Shown here: positions 27,001 to 37,200 of the stretch, piece by piece
Numbering within the stretch: position 1 is the stretch's first letter
Layout: every line of letters starts with the position of its first letter
NCBI GenBank assembly: GCA_965230345.1
Contig: CBDDKR010000002.1
Coordinates: 2,170,001 to 2,234,000, forward strand
Direction of reading: 5' to 3'
DNA length: 64,000 nucleotides
Origin: JADKBO01 sp965230345
GTDB lineage: Bacteria > Bacteroidota > Bacteroidia > Chitinophagales > Saprospiraceae
Program-made: the position numbers and the translations under genes
Notes under the pieces: model-generated
Seen by the model: only the letters and a program-made list of their open reading frames with translations
What the model was told of the DNA's origin: nothing
Database searches by the model: none

Positions 27001-28464
27001 CCACTATTATCGTTGCGATCGGTTAAATTATCCTATAGAGAAGATTTTGGTACGATAATTCCAGGGTTCCAGAGAGAAGCTGACTTATTTGGAATGAATG
27101 ATTTTACTGCACCAGGATGGGATTTTGCTTTGGGTATCCAACCTAATTTGAATCATAATGACCAAAACAACTGGTTGTATAAAAACCAAGAGTGGTTCAA
27201 TAGTAGTTCACAGTTTAATGAGCAAATATCTCAAACAGAACAACAAACACTTTCTGCAAAGATCAAACTTGAACCAGTTAAGGATTTTGATATCGACATT
27301 GAGTTCAGCAAAAACTATAGAAAGGATCACACGGAGATATTCAAAGTGGTTTCGAAGGACTCGGGAGAAGACTTCATGCAAACTGCACTTTACGACATTG
27401 GAAGTTTTGAGGTGACGCATATGGGGTTAAATACTTTATTTAGGGACAATGAAGCATTATTGAGTGAATTCAAGTTTAATAAAATAATTGTTTCCAATCG
27501 ATTACAGAATCCTTCGAATGGAAGTCATCCATCGAGTGAATTATATGCTGAAGGTTACGGACCATCAAGTTATGCTGTTAACGTTCCTGCGTTCATGGCA
27601 GCTTATACAGGACAAAGCGCCAATTCTGTAAGTCTGAATATAGAGGATCAAGTTTCAAAACTTAATTACATTCCGAAACCAAATTGGCAGATTAGATATG
27701 ATGGATTGTCAAAGATCAAGTCACTCAAGAAGATTTTCAAAAGTGTACAATTGAAGCACGGATATAAGTCTACGATCAAAGTGGCTAGATTTAACAGCAA
27801 TATCGAATACGATCAAGACAATCCATTTGGTAAGAAGTCTCCAAATGATAACTATTATACAGAGTTAGAGATTCCTGCCATGTCGATCACCGAGCAGTTT
27901 AATCCTATTATTGGTGTATCTGTAAAAATGAACAATGACCTAAAGCTTAAGGCGGATTGGAAGAAATCTAGAACATTAAACCTAGATCTTGCTTCACAAA
28001 ACCTTAATGAAGACCTTAGCAATGAGTTTGTCTTTGGGTTTGGTTATATTATTAAGGATTTCAAAGGCTTTTCTCGTAAGAAAAAGAGAGGACGAAGGGC
28101 TAAAAAGAAGGATAAAAAAGGCGATAAAGAGGAAAAGGAAGAAAAAGCGAATAAGAACCTTATGGATATTGCCAAAGGTAGTATCTTGAAAAATGATAAA
28201 GGAAGAACACTAACCATCAACTTGGATGTTTCTTTCAGAGATAATGTTAGTAACAATTATCGATTGGCTGAGGCTTCTGGGGAACCAGAACCTACTAGAG
28301 GAAGTAAAACATTAAGTATTGAACCATCTTTGGAATATCAGTTGTATAAAAACTTGGCAATAAGATGGTTTGGTAAGTATAATACCAACCAACCAGCAAA
28401 TACTAGTAATCCGGGTAGGATTAATTTTGCTACTGGTTTGACGGCATCATTCTCTTTTAACTAA
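21067..28464 (+). CDS. sprA: T9SS outer-membrane translocon SprA (Sov)
   Basis: SprA is the giant 36-strand barrel that forms the outer-membrane pore of the type IX secretion system and is needed for gliding and export of CTD-bearing cargo. At 2465 residues it has the normal size, with a signal peptide at the N-terminus. Family marks include WFIPGDFRIDPRLNVDGS, GRRLNPSEFTFHPQLGFISL, GVDYEIDYSLGRLQIINPAY, SIDDFEGAVSS, RWGGIMRGFQNTDFE and QIWINELRCTG. Two strongly basic tracts are unusual for a barrel: about residues 1917-1972 (KSRGRSSRKSRNKK and following Lys/Arg) and 2336-2368 (KKKRGRRAKKKDKKG, then EEKEEK). They are probably periplasmic turns. It is followed 5 bp later by a sensor kinase gene, so readthrough to that pair is likely. 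Confidence 0.95.
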   Translation: MKISRLIFFSNLVVFIAIMASRTSATNVPDIFTDVQVAVTDTIPLKDRTGDFINDDIYNPFDIMPSVITQEVEYDAKTNRYILIEKIGDEYYRPPTYMTFDEYMEWQSKQQEKEYFNSLAGIKSKKASATGKIDPMDKIDVSKSLVDKMFGGSEVTIKPQGKVDLTFGLVEYNKTTGAQLLGQRAEQWFIPGDFRIDPRLNVDGSIGKKLNLGFNYDSNATFDFDKKIKLDYSADAFNEDDIIKKIEAGNVSLPLKGNLIQGAQSLFGFKTEVQFGHLRLTGILSQQRSKQNNLKIENGASVQEFDITPDQYDENRHFFLSHFHRENYERSLVNLPQVKSSFRVAQIEVWVTNTRTEFQNRTTPIAAMADLAEGDRDKYHNETPMGYEPFTSPDPSLILNDGQFLPDNRLNPLYGDLLEKNSTENINELDKISNALRTYYNMQEKRDFEVFQGRRLNPSEFTFHPQLGFISLNFKLRPNQSLAVSYKYFYTDKCDDVYSVGQLMSEGGQSSEAFDDDQEPVASKVIYTKLLKSSNEQVSIPMWDLMMKNVYNLRTSNLTKDGFTFDIYFEDDANDGSLKKYIPDNSSKEIVPLLNVFNLDTLNRFGDPQSDGVFDFVPGITVIERTGSVVFPVLEPFGSSLKKLGYPDTLIYQELYDTTQAIAQTLFTHKNKFIMRARVENATSGEILLGPGIPVGAERVTAGGKTLIKGVDYEIDYSLGRLQIINPAYLDQGTPINVTYEDSGAFSINTKVMQGLRADYEVSKKLSVGATYLRLSERPFTRKVNLGNDPINNRIFGVDLNYNDELPWLTNAVDKLPFYSTKAPSSINFTAEGAYLKPGHNKNININSEDGGVVSIDDFEGAVSSSLLGTGFQPNTWTYASTPPEISGALDSGLVSGYNRAAINWYAIDQAARGSDSDPHNPYTRQIDTRELFDRQADLGQNRLPVFNVSYYPTERGVYNFDPENGSAFSKGFEKDDENKIIRLRDPKTRWGGIMRGFQNTDFETANYEFIEFWVLNPFMDGSGGEDQLTGEEGDMVFQLGNISEDIIKDNLQFYENGIPADPTTSSVPVRNTPWGKVALKIPVVDGFDQETINEQDLGLDGMTDDEEKEKYAEWLSGIPTVYQDYWQDPSGDNYKFYGDTEVVEQNPTLLGRFKKFNNPQGNAPGNSQNTSSFTRGNPKPDKEDLNGNRALDLAESFFEYRIKMRNSNGEIDTINSPYYRETREVTRQGANGAVTEKWYRFQVPLNKPTSSYGNITNFRSIQFMRMHLTNFEKAKTFRMADFQLVRSLWRKSRPTCRGADVTIPEFSIDKVGLQENFSRRPFNYRSPKGIQQESIQGTVNNILQDEKSLVVKYENLGNNCEIGVHKLSRLNLTQYKKLQLFIHGEDDPMSPNKAEYGDLAVFVRVGKDLTNNYYEYELPLMMSDPDDYNVASNIWLDTNFIDVKLSKFLDVKKAKLANTGEVIEGGVIQIDDPDLVGAKIRIKGVPSLGLVKIIEVGVRHKRDDKKLYNGQIWINELRCTGLNEKGGYAAQARMQVKMADLGEVNMAANYSSVGFGALDQKLQDRSQEEVIQYDIATTMQLGKLLPKAVKLNLPFFAQYSKTITTPKYDAYQLDLTTQEVLDHSHDSLHQDIKDRSKIVNTIKSVNFTNAKLDVGSGKMPWDPKNISATYSWTESESSTPILSSEKETETKIGLDYRYSIKAPYIQPLKFIKSKYFKFLSEFNFNLVPNTFSFKSEVNRYKNIKVFRLPESGIFQFDDQRYKWDRAYNLDWDLAKSLRFTYKAQTSSIIDELRQVGIAETVEQRPYVDPFGNKTHIVDGVEVPYTEGDVDNYRRESFREFGRSKFYQQDVALSYRVPFKNFPFLHWVSTTADYKAQYSWNGGSLREFDNGEPIGNVIQNNQVRSVNTTFSFDKIYKKSKYLKKIENGNRKSRGRSSRKSRNKKDVVSKDANRKKKADKKDKRKQDRNVTMTERVLIRPLLSLRSVKLSYREDFGTIIPGFQREADLFGMNDFTAPGWDFALGIQPNLNHNDQNNWLYKNQEWFNSSSQFNEQISQTEQQTLSAKIKLEPVKDFDIDIEFSKNYRKDHTEIFKVVSKDSGEDFMQTALYDIGSFEVTHMGLNTLFRDNEALLSEFKFNKIIVSNRLQNPSNGSHPSSELYAEGYGPSSYAVNVPAFMAAYTGQSANSVSLNIEDQVSKLNYIPKPNWQIRYDGLSKIKSLKKIFKSVQLKHGYKSTIKVARFNSNIEYDQDNPFGKKSPNDNYYTELEIPAMSITEQFNPIIGVSVKMNNDLKLKADWKKSRTLNLDLASQNLNEDLSNEFVFGFGYIIKDFKGFSRKKKRGRRAKKKDKKGDKEEKEEKANKNLMDIAKGSILKNDKGRTLTINLDVSFRDNVSNNYRLAEASGEPEPTRGSKTLSIEPSLEYQLYKNLAIRWFGKYNTNQPANTSNPGRINFATGLTASFSFN

Positions 28465-28469
28465 GAAGT

Positions 28470-29903
28470 ATGAGTAAAAGGGCGATTTGGATTATTATCA
28501 TTATAATGACAGTTTCTGTTGTTGGAGTGAGTTTAATTCAATTCTCTTGGATTAGAGAGGCCTTAGAACTCAATAAGCATAATTTTGATCATCGCGTTTA
28601 TCTTGCAATTAATAAGGTAAAGGAGCGATTAATTGATGATCTGCAAACAGAAGATTTTTTCAATAATTATAAACACCAGCAGAAGTTAAAGGATCAACAG
28701 AGTAGAATTAATCTATACAATGAGATTGTAAAAAATCCACAATTTCAAGCTGCGCCTAATTATAAATTTGAGATTTGGAGCAATCTTATGTTAATTGATC
28801 CTGAAAGTGTACTGGAAGGGATTGATAATAAGAAGCTAGATAAGTATCTAAACGCAGAATTTCAAAATCAAGGAATTGATTTGAATTACAAGTATGGTGT
28901 CTATTCTAATAAGACCAAATCTTTCTTGATATTGAATGGGAACTATGTGGCTGAGATAGGCCAAGCTTCACAAGCAAGTAATATCTTGGATGAAGACGGC
29001 TTGAATAAAACGGACTATTCCATTCCTTTATTCGATATACAAAGTGAAGATGAACCGGGATACCTAAATTTGTATTTTCCTCAAAAGTCTGAATTTTTAT
29101 GGAGGAATCTATTGCCAATTTTGCTTTCTTCTATATTCTTCACAGGATTAATACTCGTTTGTTTTTCGTATACTATATATATCATACTACGTCAAAAAAG
29201 ATTGTCTATAATTAAGACGGACTTTATCAATAATATGACGCATGAATTTAAGACTCCTATAGCTACAATTTCTTTAGCGTCAGATTCAATTTTAAGCCCT
29301 AAAATTATAAGTAGTGCCGAGAAGATTGGTCGATTTGTGGGCATCATCAAAGAAGAAAACCGTCGGATGCTTAATCAAGTGGAGAAAGTCTTGCAAATGG
29401 CCCAAATTGACAAACAAGAGTTAACACTTAAATATGTTGATATTGACATTCATAGTTTGATTGAAAAAGCAGTTGCTCATGCTTCTTTGAAAATTGAGGC
29501 TAGAGGAGGAAGTATTGAGACGAAGTTGAATGCCACGAATTATAATATCAAAGGAGATCAAACCCACATTTCTAATGTTATATCGAATTTATTGGATAAT
29601 GCAGAGAAGTATACACAAGCAACTCCAAGTATAGCAGTGCGAAGTGAAAACATAAAAAAAGGCATTCTAATATCTGTTAGTGATAATGGTATAGGTATGT
29701 CCAAGGAGGCAACAAGGCACATATTCGAAAAGTTTTATAGAATTCCAACAGGAAATGTTCATAATGTAAAAGGTTTTGGATTGGGATTAGCCTATGTTAA
29801 GGCCATTGTAGATGCGCATCGTGGAAAAATTAATGTGGATAGTGAATTAGAAAAGGGAAGTACATTTTCTATTTATTTACCATTTTTTGTAAAAAATGAT
29901 TGA
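28470..29903 (+). CDS. Sensor histidine kinase, RprX-like
   Basis: A 477-residue inner-membrane sensor. The first helix (AIWIIIIIMTVSVVGVSLIQFSW) and a second near residues 213-237 (ILLSSIFFTGLILVCFSYTIYII) bound a periplasmic sensing domain of about 180 residues. HisKA shows FINNMTHEFKTPIATISLAS (His near residue 258). The HATPase has an N-box (NLLDNAEKYT), G1 (VSDNGIGMS), F box (IFEKFYRIP) and G2 (GFGLGLAYVK). The layout and neighbour order resemble the RprX/RprY pair of Bacteroidota, but the orthology is inference. It starts 5 bp after sprA, which hints that envelope or secretion status may feed this system. The partner regulator follows 73 bp downstream. Confidence 0.92.
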   Translation: MSKRAIWIIIIIMTVSVVGVSLIQFSWIREALELNKHNFDHRVYLAINKVKERLIDDLQTEDFFNNYKHQQKLKDQQSRINLYNEIVKNPQFQAAPNYKFEIWSNLMLIDPESVLEGIDNKKLDKYLNAEFQNQGIDLNYKYGVYSNKTKSFLILNGNYVAEIGQASQASNILDEDGLNKTDYSIPLFDIQSEDEPGYLNLYFPQKSEFLWRNLLPILLSSIFFTGLILVCFSYTIYIILRQKRLSIIKTDFINNMTHEFKTPIATISLASDSILSPKIISSAEKIGRFVGIIKEENRRMLNQVEKVLQMAQIDKQELTLKYVDIDIHSLIEKAVAHASLKIEARGGSIETKLNATNYNIKGDQTHISNVISNLLDNAEKYTQATPSIAVRSENIKKGILISVSDNGIGMSKEATRHIFEKFYRIPTGNVHNVKGFGLGLAYVKAIVDAHRGKINVDSELEKGSTFSIYLPFFVKND

Positions 29904-29976
29904 TTTTAACTGACTAAAATGGAAGTTTTAATCGTTACATAAAAAATTAAGACTTAAAACCATCTTATTTTAACTT

Positions 29977-30681
29977 ATGGAAAAGAAAATTTTACTTGTC
30001 GAAGACGACAGAAATTTTGGAGACGTTTTGAAATCTTACCTTGAAATGAACGACTTTGAGGTAGAACATGCGAGTGATGGAGAGCAAGGGTTGGAGATGT
30101 TTAACAAAGGGACTTTTGATCTATGTATCTTTGATGTAATGATGCCTAAAAAAGATGGATTTACATTAGCTCAAGAAGTACGAGAAACAGACAAAAGCAC
30201 TCCAATTATTTTTCTTACGGCTAAGAGTTTAAAGGAAGATGTGTTAGAGGGGTTTAAGATTGGTGCGGACGATTATATTACCAAGCCTTTCAATTCTGAA
30301 GAATTATTGTATCGGGTTAGGGCAATCTTAAAACGATCGATTAAAGAAGAAGACCCAAAAGAAGATGTAAAAGAATTTAATATTGGTGAATATCATTTCA
30401 ATTATCCATACAGAATATTGACCTATAGTCCAGATGGCACTTCTGAAAAGTTGTCTCCTAAAGAGGCACATTTACTGAGGTTATTTTGTCTTAGGAAAAA
30501 TGATGTTTTAGAGCGGTCTGAGGCTCTAACAAAGATATGGGGACAGGATAATTATTTTACGGCACGAAGTATGGATGTGTTTGTTACCAAGTTGAGAAAA
30601 TATCTCAATAAGGACGAAAGACTAGAAATAGCTAATATTCATGGCAATGGATTCCGTCTTATTGAACAAGAGAAAATTTAA
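29977..30681 (+). CDS. OmpR-family response regulator, RprY-like
   Basis: This is a 234-residue DNA-binding regulator. The receiver has LLVEDDRNFG, phospho-acceptor Asp in CIFDVMMPKKDG (near residue 53), Thr in IIFLTAK, and Lys in DDYITKPF. The C-terminal winged helix (about residues 135-232) has EKLSPKEAHLLRLF, TKIWGQDNYFTARSMDVFV and KLRKYL followed by NIHGNGFRLI. It is the cognate partner of the kinase just upstream. In Bacteroides and Porphyromonas, RprY has been tied to envelope and oxidative stress; whether this holds here is unknown. The yraN gene follows 9 bp downstream, so the three genes are probably one transcript. Confidence 0.94.
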   Translation: MEKKILLVEDDRNFGDVLKSYLEMNDFEVEHASDGEQGLEMFNKGTFDLCIFDVMMPKKDGFTLAQEVRETDKSTPIIFLTAKSLKEDVLEGFKIGADDYITKPFNSEELLYRVRAILKRSIKEEDPKEDVKEFNIGEYHFNYPYRILTYSPDGTSEKLSPKEAHLLRLFCLRKNDVLERSEALTKIWGQDNYFTARSMDVFVTKLRKYLNKDERLEIANIHGNGFRLIEQEKI

Positions 30682-30690
30682 CTATGTGTT

Positions 30691-31065
30691 ATGTCTTCTG
30701 ACGAAACAAATTTTATAAAAGGAAGACATGCAGAGCAGATAGCTATTGAGTTTCTTTTGAAAAAAGGACTCCAGATTTTAGCAGTGAATTGGAGATCACA
30801 TCGTGCTGAAATTGATATCGTAGCTAAAGACCAAAATGTCCTAGTATTTGTTGAGGTGAAAAGTCGGTCTTCTGATTTTTTTGGAAGTCCGGAGCTTGCA
30901 GTAAATAATAAGAAAAAGAAATTGATTGTGGCTGCGGCGACGTCCTATATGTATTCAGTTGGCTATGATGGTGAAATTCGATTCGATATAATTTCAATAA
31001 TACTAAAATCAGATAAGTACTTTGATCTCAATCATTATGAAGATGCATTCTTTCCAGGTATTTAA
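30691..31065 (+). CDS. yraN: YraN family (UPF0102) nuclease-like protein
   Basis: This 124-residue cytosolic protein belongs to UPF0102, which has a restriction-endonuclease-like fold. Marks are GRHAEQIAIEFLLKKGLQIL, NWRSHRAEIDIVAKD and LVFVEVKSRSS. The E-(IDIV)-D...EVK arrangement gives the PD-(D/E)xK-type active-site residues. YraN proteins are near-universal and suspected of a role in DNA recombination or repair; activity is not established for most. Its length is typical. It follows the OmpR regulator by 9 bp. Confidence 0.93.
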   Translation: MSSDETNFIKGRHAEQIAIEFLLKKGLQILAVNWRSHRAEIDIVAKDQNVLVFVEVKSRSSDFFGSPELAVNNKKKKLIVAAATSYMYSVGYDGEIRFDIISIILKSDKYFDLNHYEDAFFPGI

Positions 31066-31134
31066 AACTAAAAACAGTTAATGTGCTCTTTGTACCAATT
31101 TGAATTGGATAAGCCGTCTCGGTTAAGTATTTAA

Positions 31135-31166
31135 TTTGCTCTATTGTAAATGTTTTGTTATATTTG
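31135..31166 (+). promoter_or_regulatory. Promoter of the giant adhesin gene
   Basis: TTTG (31135-31138), a 20-bp spacer and TATATTTG (31159-31166) are a full match to the Bacteroidota -33/-7 promoter. The start codon is 133 bp downstream, leaving a long 5' leader (about 31173-31298) in which I see no clear strong fold. Confidence 0.6.
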
Positions 31167-31298
31167 TTTTGCTAAAGATTTTTTGGGGTTATTACATAAC
31201 CATTCTAGTACAGTAGAGAGGGTCTAACTACACGCATACACACAATTCCCTTCTTGTATAGGATTACTAGATAATTACGAACTTAACATTTATATGAT

Positions 31299-34200
31299 AT
31301 GCTAAGAAGGGTTTTCTTTTGCATGCTTGCTGTGTGCTTTTACTTTTTAAGCAGAACTCAGACTACACCTGTACCATGTACGAGTCCACCAAGTGGACCT
31401 GGATGCTTATGTAGTACAGCGGGATTGCTTTGTACTCCGGATGATTTGGATGGATTTACATTTTCCATGTCAACTGCTACAAATAATGGTGGTTTTGCTG
31501 GTGGTGGAGATTTGTGTCCAAATGATCCTCAGTTTGGTGTTCCGAATAATGTAAATTGGTTTTCGTTTATCGCTTGGTGTACTGACCTGAACCTAGATGT
31601 TCATATATCCAATTGTTCCCAAGGTGGATTTAATTCATTTGGAATTCAATTAGCATTGTTTTCGGGATGTTCGAGTGGAGGGACGCCGTCAAATGATATT
31701 GATTGTTTAGTTGAAAGTACTTGTGAAGGAAGTGCTGCGGCTGTTGTGACTCCTCAGTCATTTTCTATGTCTGGATTGACAATTGGGAATCAATATTATT
31801 TTATGCTCGATGGCTGTGCTGGATCGGCGTGTGATATTATGATTGATGTTGTAGGAACTTGTGGAACGGGAGAAATAGACCCTTGGTCTCAACCTGTAAT
31901 GGGACCTCTTACGACTTGTGTAGGAAATACGGATACCTATACGGTAGAAGATTTGGATGGTGCAGTAGAATTCTACTATTATCTAGAGGGTGTTCTTATA
32001 GATGACGGAACAGAACTACTAAGTACTGATATTACTTGGACTACTCCAGGGACTTATGAGTTGTGTGTAGATGTTTCTAACTTGCCATGTATATTGGAGT
32101 CTGACGATCCTCCTCAAAATTGTATTACTATTATGGTCTGTGAAGAAGCAGATGCTGGTATGATTACTGTAAATCCACAACCTGCATGTCCAGATGAAAT
32201 TGTCAATATTTCGGTTACGGGTAATACTTCAGGACCCGATCATGACCAGTACATTATTATAACGGATAATTCAGGAACAATTATAGAGGTGGTCACTGGA
32301 ACAGCAGCTACATTTACTCATGATGAATGTGAAACATTTCAGGTGTTTAGTTATAATATAAAAGTAGGAAATCCTGTACCTATGGTTGGTCAAACATTTC
32401 CTGGTGATTTTCTACCATGTTCGGATGCCTGTTGCGATATAGAAGAAGATCAAATTACTTTTGAAGATAATCAGCCCCCAACTTTTGATAACCCTCCACC
32501 AAATACAGAAACGTATACTTGTTTTACAGATTTACCGGCAATGATGGACTTGGCTTGGACGGACAATTGTATGGGAACGGGTTTAGTCTCAGGTAAAGAA
32601 TCTGGAAGTGCCGATTTATGTAATGGAGGATCGATTACAAGGGAATGGACAGTTACCGATAGCTGTGATAATCAAGCTGTACATACGCAGAATATTACGG
32701 TTGCTCCGATGCCACCACCAGTCTTTCTTAATCCTCCGGCTGATGAAACTGTTGATTGTAGCATGATTCCTACTACAGCACCAGATCTGATGTATGACAA
32801 TGGTGAAATGGGGGGCTGTGCAGTCTCTGGTACGGTATCCCCAACAACTACGGGAAGCGCAGATTTATGTGGAGGCTCAATTGTTAATGAATGGACTCAT
32901 ACCGATATGTGTGGAAGGACCATAACTCACAGTCAAACTATTACCGTTAACCCTGTGCCTGAACCTACATTTACTAGTCTACCAGCGGATATGACGGTAA
33001 GTTGTGATGCCATACCAACATCGGCTCCTGATTTAACTTATAGTAATGGTGAAACGGGAGCATGTGAAATAGCTGGAACGGTTACACCTATAGAATCAGG
33101 AAGCGCAGATTTATGTGGAGGAAGTATTGTTTATACATGGGAAGTTACTGATCCTTGTGGACGTCAAATTTCGCATACTCAAACGATAACAGTAGATCCA
33201 GTCCCACCAGCAACATTTGCCAGTCCACCAGCGGATATGACGGTAAGTTGTGATGCCATACCAACATCGGCTCCCGATCTAACCTATAGTAATGGTGAAA
33301 CTGGAGCATGCGAAATAGCAGGAACGGTATCCGCGACTCAATCTGGAACAGGTGATATGTGTGGAGGCAGTATTGTATTTACTTGGGATTTTACCGACCA
33401 ATGTGGAAGAAATATTAATCATATACAAACCATTACGATTGATCCGATGCCACCTGCAATGTTCATTAATCCTCCGGCAGATGTTACGGTGACGTGTAGT
33501 AACCAACCTACATCTTCACCTGATCTTTCTTATGAAAATGGGGTGACTGGAGCATGTGAAATTTCTGGAACTGTAGCTCCTGTTGTGCAGGATAATTCAT
33601 CGGAATGTGGAGGTAATATTGTAAATACATGGGAATTTACGGATCCTTGTAATAGAGTGATTACGCATACACAGACTATAACGATCGATCCCGCTCCACA
33701 AGCGAGTTTTATCAATCCACCAACTGATATTACGGTTGATTGTGATGCTATACCAACATCAGCTCCAGATTTAGATTATACCAATAGTGAAACTGGAGCA
33801 TGTGAAATCTCTGGTACCATAGCGGCGCAACAAAGTGGCAATCCAACTCCTTGTGGCGGTAGTTTCCAATTTCAGTGGATATTTACAGATGACTGTGGTA
33901 GACAAATTCAGCATATACAAACCATTACTATTAACCCTTCAGCACCACCAGTTTTTGATCCTGCACCACCTGATATTACAGTAGATTGTGATATGGTGCC
34001 TGGAAGTGGAGTTCCATTGGATTATACGAATGGAGAATCTGGATTTTGTGAAATCAGTGGTACAGCGTTTTCAACTAGGGTTGGAGTAAGTGATGAATGT
34101 GGTGGAACCTTAGTTGATAATTGGACCTTTACGGATGGATGCGGAAGAACAATTACAGCGTTTAGAAACGTAACGGTTAACCCAGCTCCACCTGCAATGT

Positions 34201-37200
34201 TCATTAATCCACCAAGTGATGTTACGGTAGATTGTGATCAGGCTGAATCAGTCGGGACTACACTCGGATATTCAAATAATGAACCTGGTGATTGCTTAAT
34301 TGAAGGGCAAGAAGATGCAATAATATCCTCCAACTATGATGCTTGTGGTGGGCTAATTGTTTATACTTGGACATTTACGGATGATTGTAACCGAACTATT
34401 ACACATACCCAGAATATAACGGTTAATCCTGCGATTGATCCATATTTTATTGATCCTCCCATGGATTTAACATTAGATTGTGGTGGGTCCTACACGCCTC
34501 CACAAACTATTGAAGTTTCTAACGAACAAGTAGGAAATTGTTTAATAATGGATGATGCGATATTAGTATCCTCATCTCCTAGTGGAAATACTACGACCTA
34601 TGTATGGGAATATACAAATCCATGTAATGGATCTGTATTAACACATAGTCAAGATGTTTTTGATTTGGCTCAGCCAGATATTGTTGTGTCCCCTTTAAAC
34701 ATATTTGTCTGTGAAGGAGATTTTTATGACCTGTCGACTATAACTGTGACAGATAATAATGGGACTAATCCTACCATTACTTTCCATGAATTTTTACCTC
34801 CTAATTCGTTTAATGAAATAGGCCCTCTTTTTGAGGTGCTTGGAAATACTTCTATTTATGTATATGCAATTAATTCGGATGGATGTGAAGATTCTGAGGA
34901 AATATTAGCTTATACATCCGAGCCTTATTTAGCTGGTGAAGATGTTGAAGTAGAATTGTGTAAAGATGGAAGCACCATTGATCTAAATGTTTACTTGTCT
35001 TCTGATGCTTCAAATAATGGATTTTGGGTAGATGCTGAGAGTACAGGAATAGATGTAACCAATTCAACTGCCGTTAATATCAATAACACAAATCCAGGTG
35101 TTTACAATCTATATTACATTACTGAAGAGAATGAAGAATGCGCTGGAGATACAGCAATTCTTACATTAACAATTTTGGATGAAATTGATTATGAGATACT
35201 AGATATTTCGTGCAGTAGTGACAATCTGTCTTATTCAGTCCAAGTACTTACCAATGGGAATCCAATAACATCTTCAACAGGAACGATTAATACGATTGAT
35301 GCAAACAATGTTGAAATTGTAGATATCCCGATAGGAGATCAGATCGAGATTACACTTGGAGACTCGAGTTCTGAGTGTTCGGTGGTAAGAGTGATAAATC
35401 CTCCAAATTGTGATTGTCCAGATATTCCAGAACCGACCGGCACACCTGATTATAAAATTTGCTCGGATCAGTTACCAATAACTATGACTGTGATGGTAGA
35501 ATCTGGATTGACGGCAAATTGGTATGACTCCCAATCAAGTATGACTCCTTTAGTCACTGGTATGTTAAACTTTGATCATACCAATCCGATGCCAGGGTTA
35601 TATTCTTATTATGTTGAAGCCATAGATCCAGTAACAGGATGTGTAAGCCAAAATCGATTGAAAATTGATGTAGAAGTTGTTGCATTACCAGTATTGGAGT
35701 CGGTAACTAGCTCACTATGTGATGACAATACGGATGGCTTTGTAGCCTTTGACTTAGAAACGATTAAGACAATGGTAAACCCCAATCCGAACATTTCAAT
35801 GGAATTTTATGGATCCATGGCTGATGCCACTAGTGGGAATAATGCTTTGAGTTCACCATATACGAATACGTCAAATAATCAAGTGATTTATGTTGTTGGT
35901 ACGAATTCCAATGATTGCCAAGCCATGACGACCGTTACACTGAATGTATTACCAAAGCCAGATTTTGATATTAATGCAATTGATGAGTCATGTTTAGGTG
36001 AAGAGGATGGCTCTTTCGAAATAATCAATGTGACTAGTAATGGTCCAGTGGAATTATCCGTAAATGGAGGATCTTTTGATTCTAAGTTGAAGATTGATAG
36101 CTTATCTCCCGGAACTTATACCATTAGGGTTCGTGATGAGGAAGGTTGTGAAACGGATTCTATTGTAGAGATTTTAGAGGGTCTTCAATTATCTGAGGTA
36201 GAATTTACCTTAGAATGTGATAATAAAGGAACGTTGACAGACGCATCTGATGATGAATATGTGTTAACGTTTAATTATTCTAATAATAAAGGAAATTCAG
36301 GAACATTTGAAGTTTTCATTGATGGAATAAGTATTGGGAATTTTGGATTTAATCAAACACATCAACATACCTTGGATGCAGATGAGAGTAATAAAACTGT
36401 ATTGATTCAAAGCGTAGAAGGGTGTGAAATTGAAAAACCTATAGGACCGCTTAATCCATGTTCAACAACCTGTGAAATATCTTTTGATGAAGTTATTTAC
36501 GAATGTGATAATAACGGAACTGAAAACGATCCAACAGATGATTTTTACAATGTCTCCATAACCGTTAGTAGCATTAATGGATCAGTAGGTAATACGTACA
36601 ATTTACTTGTTGATGGAGTGTTAAGAGGAGTAGGAACGTATAACACGCCGTATGATTTTTCAGTTAACTCAAGTTCGAGCAATGTGTTATTGACTGTTCA
36701 AGATAGTGATGATAGTCAATGTCAGTCGATTTATACTCTTACAGATCTTATACCATGTTCTGATGGCTGTGCAGTATTTTTAAATATTCTAGAAGAAAAT
36801 TGTTTTAATAATGGTACCATTTTGGATAAAACGGATGATTATTATGAGATTGTATTTATAGCAGATGCGATTAATACAGGGTCAAATACATTTGTATTGT
36901 CGATAGATGGGGTAGCTGGAAATACATATAATTATGGAGATACCATTCGAATAGAAATTCTTGCTGATGGCAATATACATAATTTAACAGCAGAAGATAC
37001 AGCTAGACCAGAATGTACCATTACTGTAGATACGAGAGCTCTTATCAATTGCTCCACTGATTGTCAAATTGACGTTGAGATTCTTGACAAAGTCTGTGAT
37101 AATAATGGCACTAATGATATAGATAGTGATGATCTTTTTAGAGTGACTGTTCGATTTAGCGGTGGAAAAGGAAATGGTTGGTCCATTCCAATACTTGGGG

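Noticed and set aside
32716..34440. Regular repeats as a possible CRISPR array
   Set aside because: The units are 246 bp, in frame, and encode conserved protein domains.
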